A DNA stretch of 64,000 nucleotides from Phycisphaeraceae bacterium (GTDB taxonomy: Bacteria > Planctomycetota > Phycisphaerae > Phycisphaerales > UBA1924). Location: NCBI GenBank assembly GCA_019636515.1, contig JAHBXI010000004.1, forward strand, positions 124,001-188,000. The letters are read 5' to 3'. Shown here one piece after another: positions 42,210-50,776 of the stretch; position 1 is the first letter of the stretch; each line of letters starts with the position of its first letter. Position numbers and translations under genes: made by a program. The notes under the pieces were generated by a model, which did not search any database, was not told where the DNA came from, and saw only the letters and a program-made list of their open reading frames with translations.

Positions 42210-44066
42210 ATGGACACGCACGATTCGTCGGTTCTTGGCCGAGAGGCGACGGGGTTGCTCTCGGCCTGGATTCCGCAGGCGTTGGTGTTGTTTCTGGCTT
42301 CGGGGTCCGCGCTGGCGGGAGCCCCGCCGGCCTTGTGGAACATCATCCCATCCCCGCAGCCGGGAGTCCGGGAGTTCTCGGGCCAGGTGATCGCCAAGCC
42401 GCGTGCCGGAGAGCGGATCGACCCGGTTTCGATCGTGCCGGGATCGGAGTTGGTCGCGTTCATCGAACAGACCGGCGAGTGGATCATCAAGACCCCGGCG
42501 GGCATGACCGACGGCGCGATGACCGTGCGCCTGGCGTCGACGGGCGCGTTTGAATACACGGAGCCGGACTGGATCGTGTACCCGCGGGGTTTTCCGGACG
42601 ACCCGCTGTACGTATCGCAATGGCACCACCCGCGGATCTCGACGCCGTCGGCGTGGACGTTGTGGACCGGGGTTCCCGCGATCGTCGTGGCGATTGCCGA
42701 CTCGGGGGTTGACCTTTCTCATCCCGACCTGGCGCCGGTGCTTGTCGGCGGTTACAACGCGGTTTCGAAACTGGCGCAGTGGGAGGGTGGGAATGTCTCG
42801 GATGTCTCGAACGCGGGACACGGGACCGCGGTGGCCGGGTGCGTCGGGGCGATCGGCAACAACGGGTACGGCGTGGCGGGGGTGGGTTGGAACCTGCGGA
42901 TCATGCCGGTCCGGGTGACCAACGAACCCAGCGGCTCGGCCGTGCTCAGCACGGTACTGGCCGGGTGTCGCTGGGCGGCCGAACACGGGGCACGGGTGGT
43001 CAACTCCAGTTACGCGGGCGTGAGTTCGGCGAGCGTGCAATCCACCGGGGCGTACATCCGCAATCAGGGCGGGATCCTGGTCTGGGCGGCTGGAAACTCG
43101 GGGCAGTTTCTTCCCTCGTCGGCCGACTGGCCCGACGTGGTCATTGTCGGCGCGGTGGACACCCAGGACCTGCGGCCTTCATGGGGCAACTACGGTCCCG
43201 CGCTGGACCTGGTCGCGCCCGGGGTGGAGATCGCGACCACGGGAAAGAACGGGGGATCAAGCACGCACAACGGCACGAGTTTCTCGGCCCCGCTGGTGGC
43301 GGGCGTGATCGCCCTGGCCTGGTCCGTCGGTCCGTCGATCGACCGGGCGAGCATCCTTGACGACCTTTCCATCTCGTGCGAGGACATCGGCCCGTTCGGG
43401 GAAGACGATGTGTTCGGCCGGGGAGTGGTCAACGCCCGGGAGATGGTTCTTCGGACGTGGCGCCGGACGCATGTTTTCCAGGCCCCCCTGACCTCGCTGG
43501 ACGAGGAGGGTCCATTGTCCGTCGAACTGTGGCCGATCCGTCCCGCGGCGTTGGTCAAGCCGGTTCAGTTCGGGTCGGACCTCAACGCGCTCGCGGTGGC
43601 GATGACCAACGGTGAGCGCCTGGAGAGTTCAACGATCAATCTGACGGGGCTCGACCCGCGCCGAACGCAACTTCGCCTGGCGACGTTCCAGACGTCCTGG
43701 GGCGAACTGGCGGTGGAGTACCTGAACGAGGACGGGGCATGGATGTCGCTGATCGAACCCGCCTCGACCATCGAAGGGCCGATCGTTCACGCGTGGGACC
43801 TTCCCCCCGAGGCGGTGCATGAGTGGTTCGCGCTGCGGATCACCGTCCACACGACGGGCACGGACCCGATCTACGTCTCTTCGCTCTCGATCGCCTCTCG
43901 ATGCCTGGCCGACTTTGACGACAGCGGCTTTGTCGACATCGACGATTTCACCGAGTTTGTTTCGGCCTTCGAGGTCGGATCTCCGTCGTCCGACGTGGAC
44001 GGCAGCGGCTTTGTCGACACGGACGACTTCACCTACTTCATCCTCGCGTTCAACGCCGGGTGCTGA
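42210..44066 (+). CDS. Secreted subtilisin-like (S8) serine protease with GC-type dockerin-like tail
   Basis: A 618-residue exported protease. A hydrophobic signal (SAWIPQALVLFLASGSALA) precedes an I9-like propeptide region. The catalytic triad is Asp164 in IADSGVDLSHPD, His204 in NAGHGTAVAG and Ser357 in NGTSFSAPLVAG. After a beta-sandwich-like region (about 430-560), the C-terminus carries two calcium-type loops (DFDDSGFVDIDDF and DVDGSGFVDTDDF) and ends in AGC. The start at 42210 has GGAAGG 8 bases upstream. Expected to act outside the cell or on the surface. Confidence 0.9.
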   Translation: MDTHDSSVLGREATGLLSAWIPQALVLFLASGSALAGAPPALWNIIPSPQPGVREFSGQVIAKPRAGERIDPVSIVPGSELVAFIEQTGEWIIKTPAGMTDGAMTVRLASTGAFEYTEPDWIVYPRGFPDDPLYVSQWHHPRISTPSAWTLWTGVPAIVVAIADSGVDLSHPDLAPVLVGGYNAVSKLAQWEGGNVSDVSNAGHGTAVAGCVGAIGNNGYGVAGVGWNLRIMPVRVTNEPSGSAVLSTVLAGCRWAAEHGARVVNSSYAGVSSASVQSTGAYIRNQGGILVWAAGNSGQFLPSSADWPDVVIVGAVDTQDLRPSWGNYGPALDLVAPGVEIATTGKNGGSSTHNGTSFSAPLVAGVIALAWSVGPSIDRASILDDLSISCEDIGPFGEDDVFGRGVVNAREMVLRTWRRTHVFQAPLTSLDEEGPLSVELWPIRPAALVKPVQFGSDLNALAVAMTNGERLESSTINLTGLDPRRTQLRLATFQTSWGELAVEYLNEDGAWMSLIEPASTIEGPIVHAWDLPPEAVHEWFALRITVHTTGTDPIYVSSLSIASRCLADFDDSGFVDIDDFTEFVSAFEVGSPSSDVDGSGFVDTDDFTYFILAFNAGC

Positions 44067-44084
44067 AGGGCGAAGGATCAGGCG

Positions 44085-44744
44085 ATGCCGGATGTCGGAG
44101 GCGGCACATCCCCGCGGGTTGCCGACGAGTACGCGGTGCGGGCGTGGCTCCACGCGGCTTCGTCGGGAACCGTCGCGGAAGAAATCGAATCGCTCTACCT
44201 CGCGTTGTCCGGCGACGTGGTCCGTCGATCCCCGATCTGCCGGACGTCCGGACGGTGCTGCCGATTTGAGTCCTGGGGGCACCGCCTGTACGTGACGGGG
44301 CTTGAAACGGCGTATGCCTGGTGCCGCCTTGACGCGTCTTGCCGCCCCGGACCGGGAGAGGTTCAGTCCGCCAGGGCGAGAGGCGGCTGCCCGTTCCAGC
44401 GCGAGGTGCTGTGCGGCGTCCACGCGATCCGGCCTCTTGGGTGTCGCGTGTACTACTGCGACCAGACGGCCCAGTCGTGGCAGGAAGATACCTACGAGCG
44501 ATACATGCGGTCGGTGCGAGATATCCACGACCGCTCGGGCCTGCCGTACCTCTATGCGGAATGGCGAGCCATGCTCGCCGTGTTTGCCGAGATCGCCGCC
44601 GACGCTCCCACGGTCGTGTCGGTGCCCGGCGGGCTTTCCCCTTCCATCGGAGCCGGGCCGTCGGCCGTGGTGCGCGGCGTCGGCCTGACGATCGAGGGCG
44701 AGGCCGGGGGGGCCGAACGTCCAGCCGACGAAGGCCGAACCTGA
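44085..44744 (+). CDS. YkgJ-type cysteine-cluster protein
   Basis: A 219-residue protein with a zinc/iron-binding cysteine cluster of the YkgJ/CxxCxxCC type. Cysteines lie in ICRTSGRCCRF, then CRLDASC, CPF, CGVHAIRPLGCRVYYC. The family is annotated as a putative Fe-S or zinc protein of unknown function. It begins 18 bases after the protease gene. The last 193 bases are shared with the convergent glycosyltransferase gene. This tail (GAGPSAVVRG, EGEAGGAERPADEG) looks unconserved, so one of the two ends may be overextended. Confidence 0.8.
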   Translation: MPDVGGGTSPRVADEYAVRAWLHAASSGTVAEEIESLYLALSGDVVRRSPICRTSGRCCRFESWGHRLYVTGLETAYAWCRLDASCRPGPGEVQSARARGGCPFQREVLCGVHAIRPLGCRVYYCDQTAQSWQEDTYERYMRSVRDIHDRSGLPYLYAEWRAMLAVFAEIAADAPTVVSVPGGLSPSIGAGPSAVVRGVGLTIEGEAGGAERPADEGRT

Positions 44745-46936
44745 AGCCGAACCAGGCGGTCGAAGGCGGTTCCGTCGGGGATCACGCCTTCCGGTAACGG
44801 CGGCGGAGCCGTGAACAGCCCCTCGATCGCCCCCGCCAGGGCAGCCCACTGGCACCCGGGCCGGAACCCCGCCAGGCGGTGCGCCCATGCCCAGCCGGCG
44901 GCACCGCCGAAGATCTTCATAAAGCCCCGGCCGTGCCGCCGCGCCAGGTAGACCCAGTTCCTGGTCGCCAGCCGACACCACATCCGGCTCTTTGACCGCG
45001 CGGCCGGGCTGTCGTGCCAGACAATCCACGACGAGCAGAACGCGACTTCCCGTCCCGACGCGAGGAGTTTCATCGCCAGGTCGGTGTCATTCCGGTAGAG
45101 GAAGAACCGTTCCTCGTACCCCCCGACGGCGTCCCACGCCTTTCGACGGACAAGATTCCCAGACCCCATGACGGGCCAGCGGGAATCGACTCGGCAAGAC
45201 CCCGCGCGGCACGTCGCGGAGGTCGCGAAAGGCCACTCGGATTGTCCCGAGACCGGGTGCCTGGGCAGGAGCGCCACCGCCCCGCCGCGGGGGTGATCGG
45301 CCAGCCAGCGCCGCGCCGCATCCAGCGAGCCGGGATCGGGCCTCGCATCATCATCCAGCACGAGCACCATATCTCCCGATGACTCGGCAACCCCGCGGTT
45401 GAAACCGCCCACGCCGATGTTCTGGCGCAGCGCCAGAAGACGGACTCCGGGAAACTCGCCGACAACCATGCCCGCACTCCCGTCCGTGGAGGCATTGTCA
45501 ACAACGATCACCTCCAACCCGGCCGTCGCGGGCCCGGCGGCGAGGTCGGCCAGTGTTCGGCGAAGATCGTCGCGACGGTTGTAACTCAGGACGATGATCG
45601 ACAACGACGGGAGTGGCGGCGAGCCGACCCGGTCTTGGTCGGGAGCGTGTTCTTGACTGCTGGCCGAGGCGAGCGGGTGCTCGCCGGGCGGGGAGAGAAA
45701 GAGCCGGCACGCGAGCCACATCCCCCGAAGCAGGATCGAGCCGGCCGAGAGCATCACCCACGGCCATCGCGTACGGACCAGGACACCACGGTCACCTTCT
45801 CGAACAATCACGTTCCGGGCGGCGACCCACGCTTCGCGGCCGCCTTTGAGGTCCACCTCGGCCCATTCCCGGGTCGGTCCGAACACCAGGCGAGAGACAA
45901 GCGAGCGCCCCGGCGAGGGTTTGTCCGGGGAAGATCCATCCGGCGACTCGGTTGGCCTATTCGCCCGGAGTTCCTCGATCGGGCGGGTTGGCTCGACTCG
46001 GGTGAGCGGGTCGGGTCCTCGTCCCGTGCGGTCTCCGCTCGCGGCCGCGGCCAGCCCGTTCATATGCAATCCGGCGAGGTCCTCGCGTCCGATCAACCCC
46101 TGGTTGACCGCGCGGCACACCTCGACCATCGCCCTGCGAAAGACGACCCGACGCGGCAGGCCGAGCGCCGCGAGTGGCCCGAACGCATTGCGCGCCTGGT
46201 AGAAGCGCTGCCAGGTTGCCGGGCGGTGGAACGATGGATGGAAGGCCCGCGCGGCCGGGTTCACCAGGACACGGCGGCCCGATCGGCGTGAGATCGTGAG
46301 GCACCACTGGGCGTCGTCGGCATTGAGAAAGACGTCGGGCATCAGTCCGTGCGCACGGACCACCGCCGCCCGGGCGAGAAGACAGCACGAGGCGACGTAA
46401 TCCACCTCCGTCGGCACCGAAGGGGCGTTCCCCGCGACAAACGCGGGGCCGAGGGTTCCCCGGCGGCGGTCGACACGGCCGCCGATTTCGTGGGGCGTGC
46501 CCGACGCATCCTCGGCGATCGACGGTCCGGCGGCCCAGGCATCCGGGTGGCGTCGCAGCGTTTCGACCAGCCGAGGGAGGGTTGACGGCTCGACCCTGGC
46601 GTCGCTGTCCAGCAGCCACACGAAGTCGGCGGCGAGATCGTCGAGGGCGGCCATCATGCCCGCGTTGAACCCGCCGCTTCCCCCCTGGTTCGATTCCAGC
46701 CGGATCGTGCGGACCCGCACCCCCGGAGTCGCAGGGACGTTCAGCGCGGGAGAGGCGCCGTTGTCGATCACAAGGGCTTCAAGACGGATGCCGGCCCGGT
46801 CGTCGGTGTCGGAATCCGACCTCGACAAGTCCCCGATGATCCGGTCCAGATCCGATGAGACGGCGTGGCATGGGATGACCGCTCGAACCAGGACCGGGTG
46901 TGTTGTCGTGGGGGATGGCGCGGGTCTGTCCGACAA
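44552..46936 (-). CDS. Double family-2 glycosyltransferase
   Basis: A 794-residue protein with two GT-A glycosyltransferase units. The first (about 15-260) shows IPCHAV, VIDNGAS, NQGGSGGFNAGM and WLLDSDARVEPSTL. The second (about 450-700) shows IIVLSYNRRDDL, VVDNASTDGS, GVGGFNRGVAES and VLDDDARPDPG. Between them is a charged linker with a membrane-like segment (WVMLSAGSILLRGMWLACRLFL). Likely a galactofuranosyl/rhamnosyl-like surface glycan enzyme. Its start is a TTG, which is uncertain. The final 60 residues are low-complexity and overlap the convergent cysteine-cluster gene. Confidence 0.88.
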   Translation of the reverse strand: MSDRPAPSPTTTHPVLVRAVIPCHAVSSDLDRIIGDLSRSDSDTDDRAGIRLEALVIDNGASPALNVPATPGVRVRTIRLESNQGGSGGFNAGMMAALDDLAADFVWLLDSDARVEPSTLPRLVETLRRHPDAWAAGPSIAEDASGTPHEIGGRVDRRRGTLGPAFVAGNAPSVPTEVDYVASCCLLARAAVVRAHGLMPDVFLNADDAQWCLTISRRSGRRVLVNPAARAFHPSFHRPATWQRFYQARNAFGPLAALGLPRRVVFRRAMVEVCRAVNQGLIGREDLAGLHMNGLAAAASGDRTGRGPDPLTRVEPTRPIEELRANRPTESPDGSSPDKPSPGRSLVSRLVFGPTREWAEVDLKGGREAWVAARNVIVREGDRGVLVRTRWPWVMLSAGSILLRGMWLACRLFLSPPGEHPLASASSQEHAPDQDRVGSPPLPSLSIIVLSYNRRDDLRRTLADLAAGPATAGLEVIVVDNASTDGSAGMVVGEFPGVRLLALRQNIGVGGFNRGVAESSGDMVLVLDDDARPDPGSLDAARRWLADHPRGGAVALLPRHPVSGQSEWPFATSATCRAGSCRVDSRWPVMGSGNLVRRKAWDAVGGYEERFFLYRNDTDLAMKLLASGREVAFCSSWIVWHDSPAARSKSRMWCRLATRNWVYLARRHGRGFMKIFGGAAGWAWAHRLAGFRPGCQWAALAGAIEGLFTAPPPLPEGVIPDGTAFDRLVRLQVRPSSAGRSAPPASPSIVRPTPRTTADGPAPMEGESPPGTDTTVGASAAISANTASMARHSA

Positions 46937-47401
46937 GGACGTGATGGTAGGGGTTTGCGGACCTTCCTTGTGAGGCCGAGAGGCCCTCGCGGCTCGGTGG
47001 CACGGTCTCCTGCCCGATGAATGTCACGCCCTGAACGTGGCGGCTGCCCGCGCGGCCGTCGGGGTTGTCCGCGGGCATCCTGTCCCACATCCAGGGATGT
47101 TCGTTTCGCTCGATCTTCGGCAACAGGGAACGGTTTTTAGTCGTATAGGGATACCGTGCCGCCCGTTTGGATTTTACTCGCTTCAGAGTAACCGTTCGAA
47201 ATGCTCTTGCGTTGTTGGATCGAAGATTGCACAATGCGAGCCTCGTCGTGCGAGGCGGCGAGGATTTTTTGTTTGATTTTTTTCTTGTTGTTTCACGCGA
47301 GCCCATCTTCCCGGCACGCGTGACCGCGTCGATAACGTGGGGTCCGCGGTGTTGATGGGCGGAAACGTTCTCGGCTTGACAGGGCTATTCGGAGCGAATC
47401 C
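46937..47401. other. 465-base divergent intergenic region with a terminator-like hairpin
   Basis: No protein gene is supported between the glycosyltransferase and the metalloprotease. The region is unusually AT-rich from 47130 to 47295. It contains a 6-bp hairpin (TTACTC at 47174-47179 with GAGTAA at 47186-47191) and a stronger hairpin with a T-run at 47241-47270. A short transcript may therefore start and end here. Confidence 0.5.
47241..47270 (+). terminator. Terminator-like hairpin with T-run upstream of the metalloprotease gene
   Basis: CCTCGTCG (47241-47248) pairs with CGGCGAGG (47256-47263, one wobble pair) around a 7-base loop, followed by ATTTTTTG. It lies in a divergent gap where no + strand gene ends, so it may end a small RNA or attenuate the leader. 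Confidence 0.6.
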
Positions 47402-49585
47402 ATGCACAGAAAACTGATAGCGGGCGTTTCTGGCGTTTTGACGGCGGCTTCCCTGGTAGCGATGGCCGGTGGTGATCGAGAGTGTTCCCCGGCTCCCCGG
47501 GCGTTCCCGACGGCGTGGCTTCCGCAGGATCTTTCGGCCTTCGAGGGCGGCGAGGTGGCCCCCCGACACGTCCGCCTGGTCATGGCGGACGAGGGACCGA
47601 TGTTCGTGCCCGCCCCCGATGACTCCGACCACTACCTGCGCACGGTGGCCGTGCTGGCGTGCTTTGATCCCGAGAACCCCCCGTCCGCGGAGGTCATGGC
47701 CTGGATGGAGGAAAACCTCTACGCGGGCGGGCTCAGCAACGACAGCGGCTGGGGCGACAATTACCAACTCGGCACGCGCTGGTCGCCCGGTTCGCAGGGC
47801 GACCCGTACACGATCAGTTGGAGTTTTGTCCCCGACGGCCTGAGCATTTCGAGCGGTACTGGAGAGCCGGTCGGCCCTTCGCAGTTGTTCGCGAAGATGG
47901 ACACGCGCTGGGCCCGGGCGACCTGGATCGGCTATTTCCAGAACTGCTTTGATCGGTGGGCGGCGGTCAGCGGGACCACGTACCTCCGCGTCACGGCGTC
48001 CGGCGTTGACTGGGACGACGGGGCATCGTGGGGAACCAGCGGCAACGACACGACGCGCGGCGACGTGCGCATCTCCGCCAAGCCCATCGACGGCCTGAAC
48101 GGCATCCTTGCGTACAACTACTTTCCGCAGAACGGGGACATGGTGCTCGACTCGGGGGACATGACCGGGTCGTCCAACTTCTTCAGCCTGACCAACAGCG
48201 CGAGGTTCCTGCGAAACGTCGTCCAGCACGAGCACGGCCACGGCCTGGGCTTCAACCACGTGTGCCCGGCCAACTCACAAAAACTCATGGAGCCATTCAT
48301 CTCGACCGCGTACGACGGCGTGCGGCACGACGACATCCGCGGGGCGCAGCGGCACTACGGCGATATCGCCGAGCCGGACAACACGGCGGCGACGGCCAAC
48401 ACCCTCATCGGGACGGTCGCGGTCGGATCGAACATCACGCTCGGCACCGTGCCCGCCCCGCTGACGGGCACCTCCCCGGCGAACAGTTCCACGCTGAGCA
48501 TCGACGCCAACGGGGAGCAGGACTACTTCAAGTTCGCGGTCGGTTCCACGCCGATCCTGGTGAACGTCACGGTGACCCCGCAGGGCCTGAACTACGCCAA
48601 TTACTCGCAGACTTCGGCGTGCAACACGACCACCAACAACACCAACTCGCTCTCGATGGCCAACCTTGCGATCCAGGTCATCGACAAGAACACCACGACG
48701 GTCCTGGCGGAGGCCTCGGCGGCCGCGATCGGCCTGGCCGAATCGGTGGCGAGCGTCCTGATCTCCCCGGCGGGTGATTTCTTTGTCCGCGTCTACGAGA
48801 CCGATTCCCCCACGCAGAGCCAGTTGTACACGCTCAACATCGTCGGTTCGGCGGCGGCGACTCTGTCGGCCTCCGACGGAACGTTCAACGACCGCGTCCG
48901 CCTGACCTGGACAAGCGTTCCCAACGCGGGGACCTACAGCGTCCGCCGGAACACCACGAACAACTACGACACCTCGACGCAGATCGCCACGGGCCTCGCG
49001 GGGCTGACCTACGACGACTTCTCCGCCGCGGCCAGCACGACGTACCACTACTGGGTCACGACGACGCAAGGCTCGGGCACGAACCGGCCGATCTCCAACC
49101 CCGACACCGGCTTCCGCACGGGAAGCCCGCCGCCGGGGTCGTTCTCGCTGGTCTCCCCGGCCGACGGCAGCCTGGGCATAGAACTCACGCCGACGCTGTC
49201 GTGGTCCGTCTCGTCCGACGCGACCACGTACACGGTGCGGATCGCGGACAACCCCTCGCTGACTTCGCCGCTGTTCACGCAGAGCGGCGTGGCCTCGACG
49301 TCGTTCATCGTCCCCGGCGGCGTGCTCACCAAGTGTACGGAGTACTACTGGGGCGTCCAGGCCGTGAACTCGACGGCGACGACCAATTCCTCGCCGCTGT
49401 CGTGGTACTTCGAGACGTTCCGCCCGGCGGACTTCGACGGGTCGGGCTTTGTCGATATCGAGGACTATTCGCTGTTCATCTTCTACTTCGAACTTGGCGA
49501 TGACCTGGCGGACTTCGACGGGTCGGGCTTCGTTGACATCGAGGACTTCTCGTCGTTCGTTCAGGCGTTCGAGGACGGCTGCTGA
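47402..49585 (+). CDS. Secreted matrixin-like zinc metalloprotease with GC-type dockerin-like tail
   Basis: A 727-residue exported protein. The N-terminus is a signal peptide (LIAGVSGVLTAASLVAMAG). The metzincin zinc site HEHGHGLGFNH is at residues 276-286, with a Met-turn in KLMEPF, so the active site is complete. Then come a PPC-like beta domain (about 330-480, with FKFAVGSTPILVNVTV), two fibronectin type III-like domains (about 490-675), and two calcium loops (DFDGSGFVDIEDY, DFDGSGFVDIEDF) ending in DGC. The tail matches the subtilase at 42210. Probable degradative enzyme displayed on or released from the cell. Confidence 0.88.
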   Translation: MHRKLIAGVSGVLTAASLVAMAGGDRECSPAPRAFPTAWLPQDLSAFEGGEVAPRHVRLVMADEGPMFVPAPDDSDHYLRTVAVLACFDPENPPSAEVMAWMEENLYAGGLSNDSGWGDNYQLGTRWSPGSQGDPYTISWSFVPDGLSISSGTGEPVGPSQLFAKMDTRWARATWIGYFQNCFDRWAAVSGTTYLRVTASGVDWDDGASWGTSGNDTTRGDVRISAKPIDGLNGILAYNYFPQNGDMVLDSGDMTGSSNFFSLTNSARFLRNVVQHEHGHGLGFNHVCPANSQKLMEPFISTAYDGVRHDDIRGAQRHYGDIAEPDNTAATANTLIGTVAVGSNITLGTVPAPLTGTSPANSSTLSIDANGEQDYFKFAVGSTPILVNVTVTPQGLNYANYSQTSACNTTTNNTNSLSMANLAIQVIDKNTTTVLAEASAAAIGLAESVASVLISPAGDFFVRVYETDSPTQSQLYTLNIVGSAAATLSASDGTFNDRVRLTWTSVPNAGTYSVRRNTTNNYDTSTQIATGLAGLTYDDFSAAASTTYHYWVTTTQGSGTNRPISNPDTGFRTGSPPPGSFSLVSPADGSLGIELTPTLSWSVSSDATTYTVRIADNPSLTSPLFTQSGVASTSFIVPGGVLTKCTEYYWGVQAVNSTATTNSSPLSWYFETFRPADFDGSGFVDIEDYSLFIFYFELGDDLADFDGSGFVDIEDFSSFVQAFEDGC

Positions 49586-49653
49586 CCCCCCTTGCATCGT
49601 GACCGCAAGGGTCCGGATCCAGAGTCGCCCCCGGAGGATTGAGAGCATGCACG

Positions 49654-49685
49654 AAGGGCCGGCGCGCGGGCGTCGGCCCTTTTTT
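49654..49685 (+). terminator. Terminator after the metalloprotease gene
   Basis: A 10-bp stem (49655-49664 against 49671-49680) with a CGCGGG loop followed by TTTTT. Confidence 0.88.
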
Positions 49686-49726
49686 CGTTTCCTGCGCTCG
49701 TCCCGGCGCGGGGGTAGACTGCCGCC

Positions 49727-50662
49727 ATGCGACCGGAGGCCGAACCAGGCGAGGCGTGGACGACTCGACGGCTTCTGGCGTGGATGACGCGGGCGTTCGA
49801 GGATCGGGGCCTTGATGCCCCTCGTCGATTCGCCGAGGACCTGCTCGCCCATGTCATCGGCTGTGATCGTCTCCGTCTGTACATGGACCAGGATCGCCCG
49901 GCCTCACCGATCGAGCGATCGACGCTTCGGGGGCTGGTTGCCAGGGCGCTTCATCACGAGCCCGTGCAGTACCTCACCGGGAACGGCTGGTTCTTCGGCA
50001 TGGCGTTCGAGGTAGACCGCCGCGTGCTTATCCCCCGCCCATCGACCCAGACGATCGTGGAGCACGTGATCCAGCACGCCCGTTCGGAGCCGGGGTTCGG
50101 TGGACTTGGCCTGGGAATGGGGGGAGGGGGCGTGTTGATCGCCGACGTTTGCACCGGGTCGGGGTGCATCGCCATCGCGGTGCTGAAGCACCTTCCGGGC
50201 TCCCGGGCGGTCGGGACGGATATTTCCCCTGAAGCGCTGGAGGTCGCGGCCTCGAATGCCCGTCGGCACGGGGTTGCCGATCGCCTGGACCTGCTCGCCG
50301 GGGATATGACCGATCCCTTGCTCTCGTACCCCGCGACCGCGCCCCGGGGCGCGTTGCATTACCTGGTCTCCAACCCACCCTACATCCCCGATGATGAGTG
50401 GGAACAGGTCGAGCCCAACGTCCGCGACCACGAGCCGACCCAGGCCCTTCGGGGTGGTGCGGACGGACTGGACTATGTCAGAAAACTCCTGGTCCAGGGG
50501 CCGTCGTTGATCCGCCGGGGAGGACTGCTGCTTATTGAAGTCGCGGCTTCACGGGCTGCCCAGGCCATGCAACTGGTGGTCGGCAGCGCGGAAATGGAGA
50601 ATGTTCGGGTTATGAAGGACTGTGATGGCCATGATCGCGTCATCGTCGCCCACAAGGTTTAG
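49727..50662 (+). CDS. prmC: Release factor glutamine methyltransferase PrmC
   Basis: Methylates the GGQ glutamine of peptide release factors. The 311-residue protein has the N-terminal helical domain (PVQYLTGNGWFFGMAFEVDRRVLIPRP), the SAM motif DVCTGSGCIAIAV, and the catalytic NPPYIP at 216-221. DHEPTQALRGGADGLD follows, which is distinctive of PrmC. Intact and of family length. No release factor gene is adjacent. Confidence 0.95.
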   Translation: MRPEAEPGEAWTTRRLLAWMTRAFEDRGLDAPRRFAEDLLAHVIGCDRLRLYMDQDRPASPIERSTLRGLVARALHHEPVQYLTGNGWFFGMAFEVDRRVLIPRPSTQTIVEHVIQHARSEPGFGGLGLGMGGGGVLIADVCTGSGCIAIAVLKHLPGSRAVGTDISPEALEVAASNARRHGVADRLDLLAGDMTDPLLSYPATAPRGALHYLVSNPPYIPDDEWEQVEPNVRDHEPTQALRGGADGLDYVRKLLVQGPSLIRRGGLLLIEVAASRAAQAMQLVVGSAEMENVRVMKDCDGHDRVIVAHKV

Positions 50663-50776
50663 TTTTTGTTTGGATGAGACTGTTTCTTTCCCGCGACAAC
50701 ACCCATTCCGCCCGATATCATCCATCCCTCACGAACTGGCGGATGCCCGTCGTGGCGGTGTTTCGATTCCTGGGGT

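Noticed and set aside
47289-47303. Second parS site (TGTTTCACGCGAGCC)
   Set aside because: Only the left half matches; the right half lacks the GTGAAACA palindrome.
48275-49852. 525-codon minus-strand frame opposite the metalloprotease
   Set aside because: Highly Arg/Gly/Val-rich shadow; the + frame has signal peptide, zinc site and tail.
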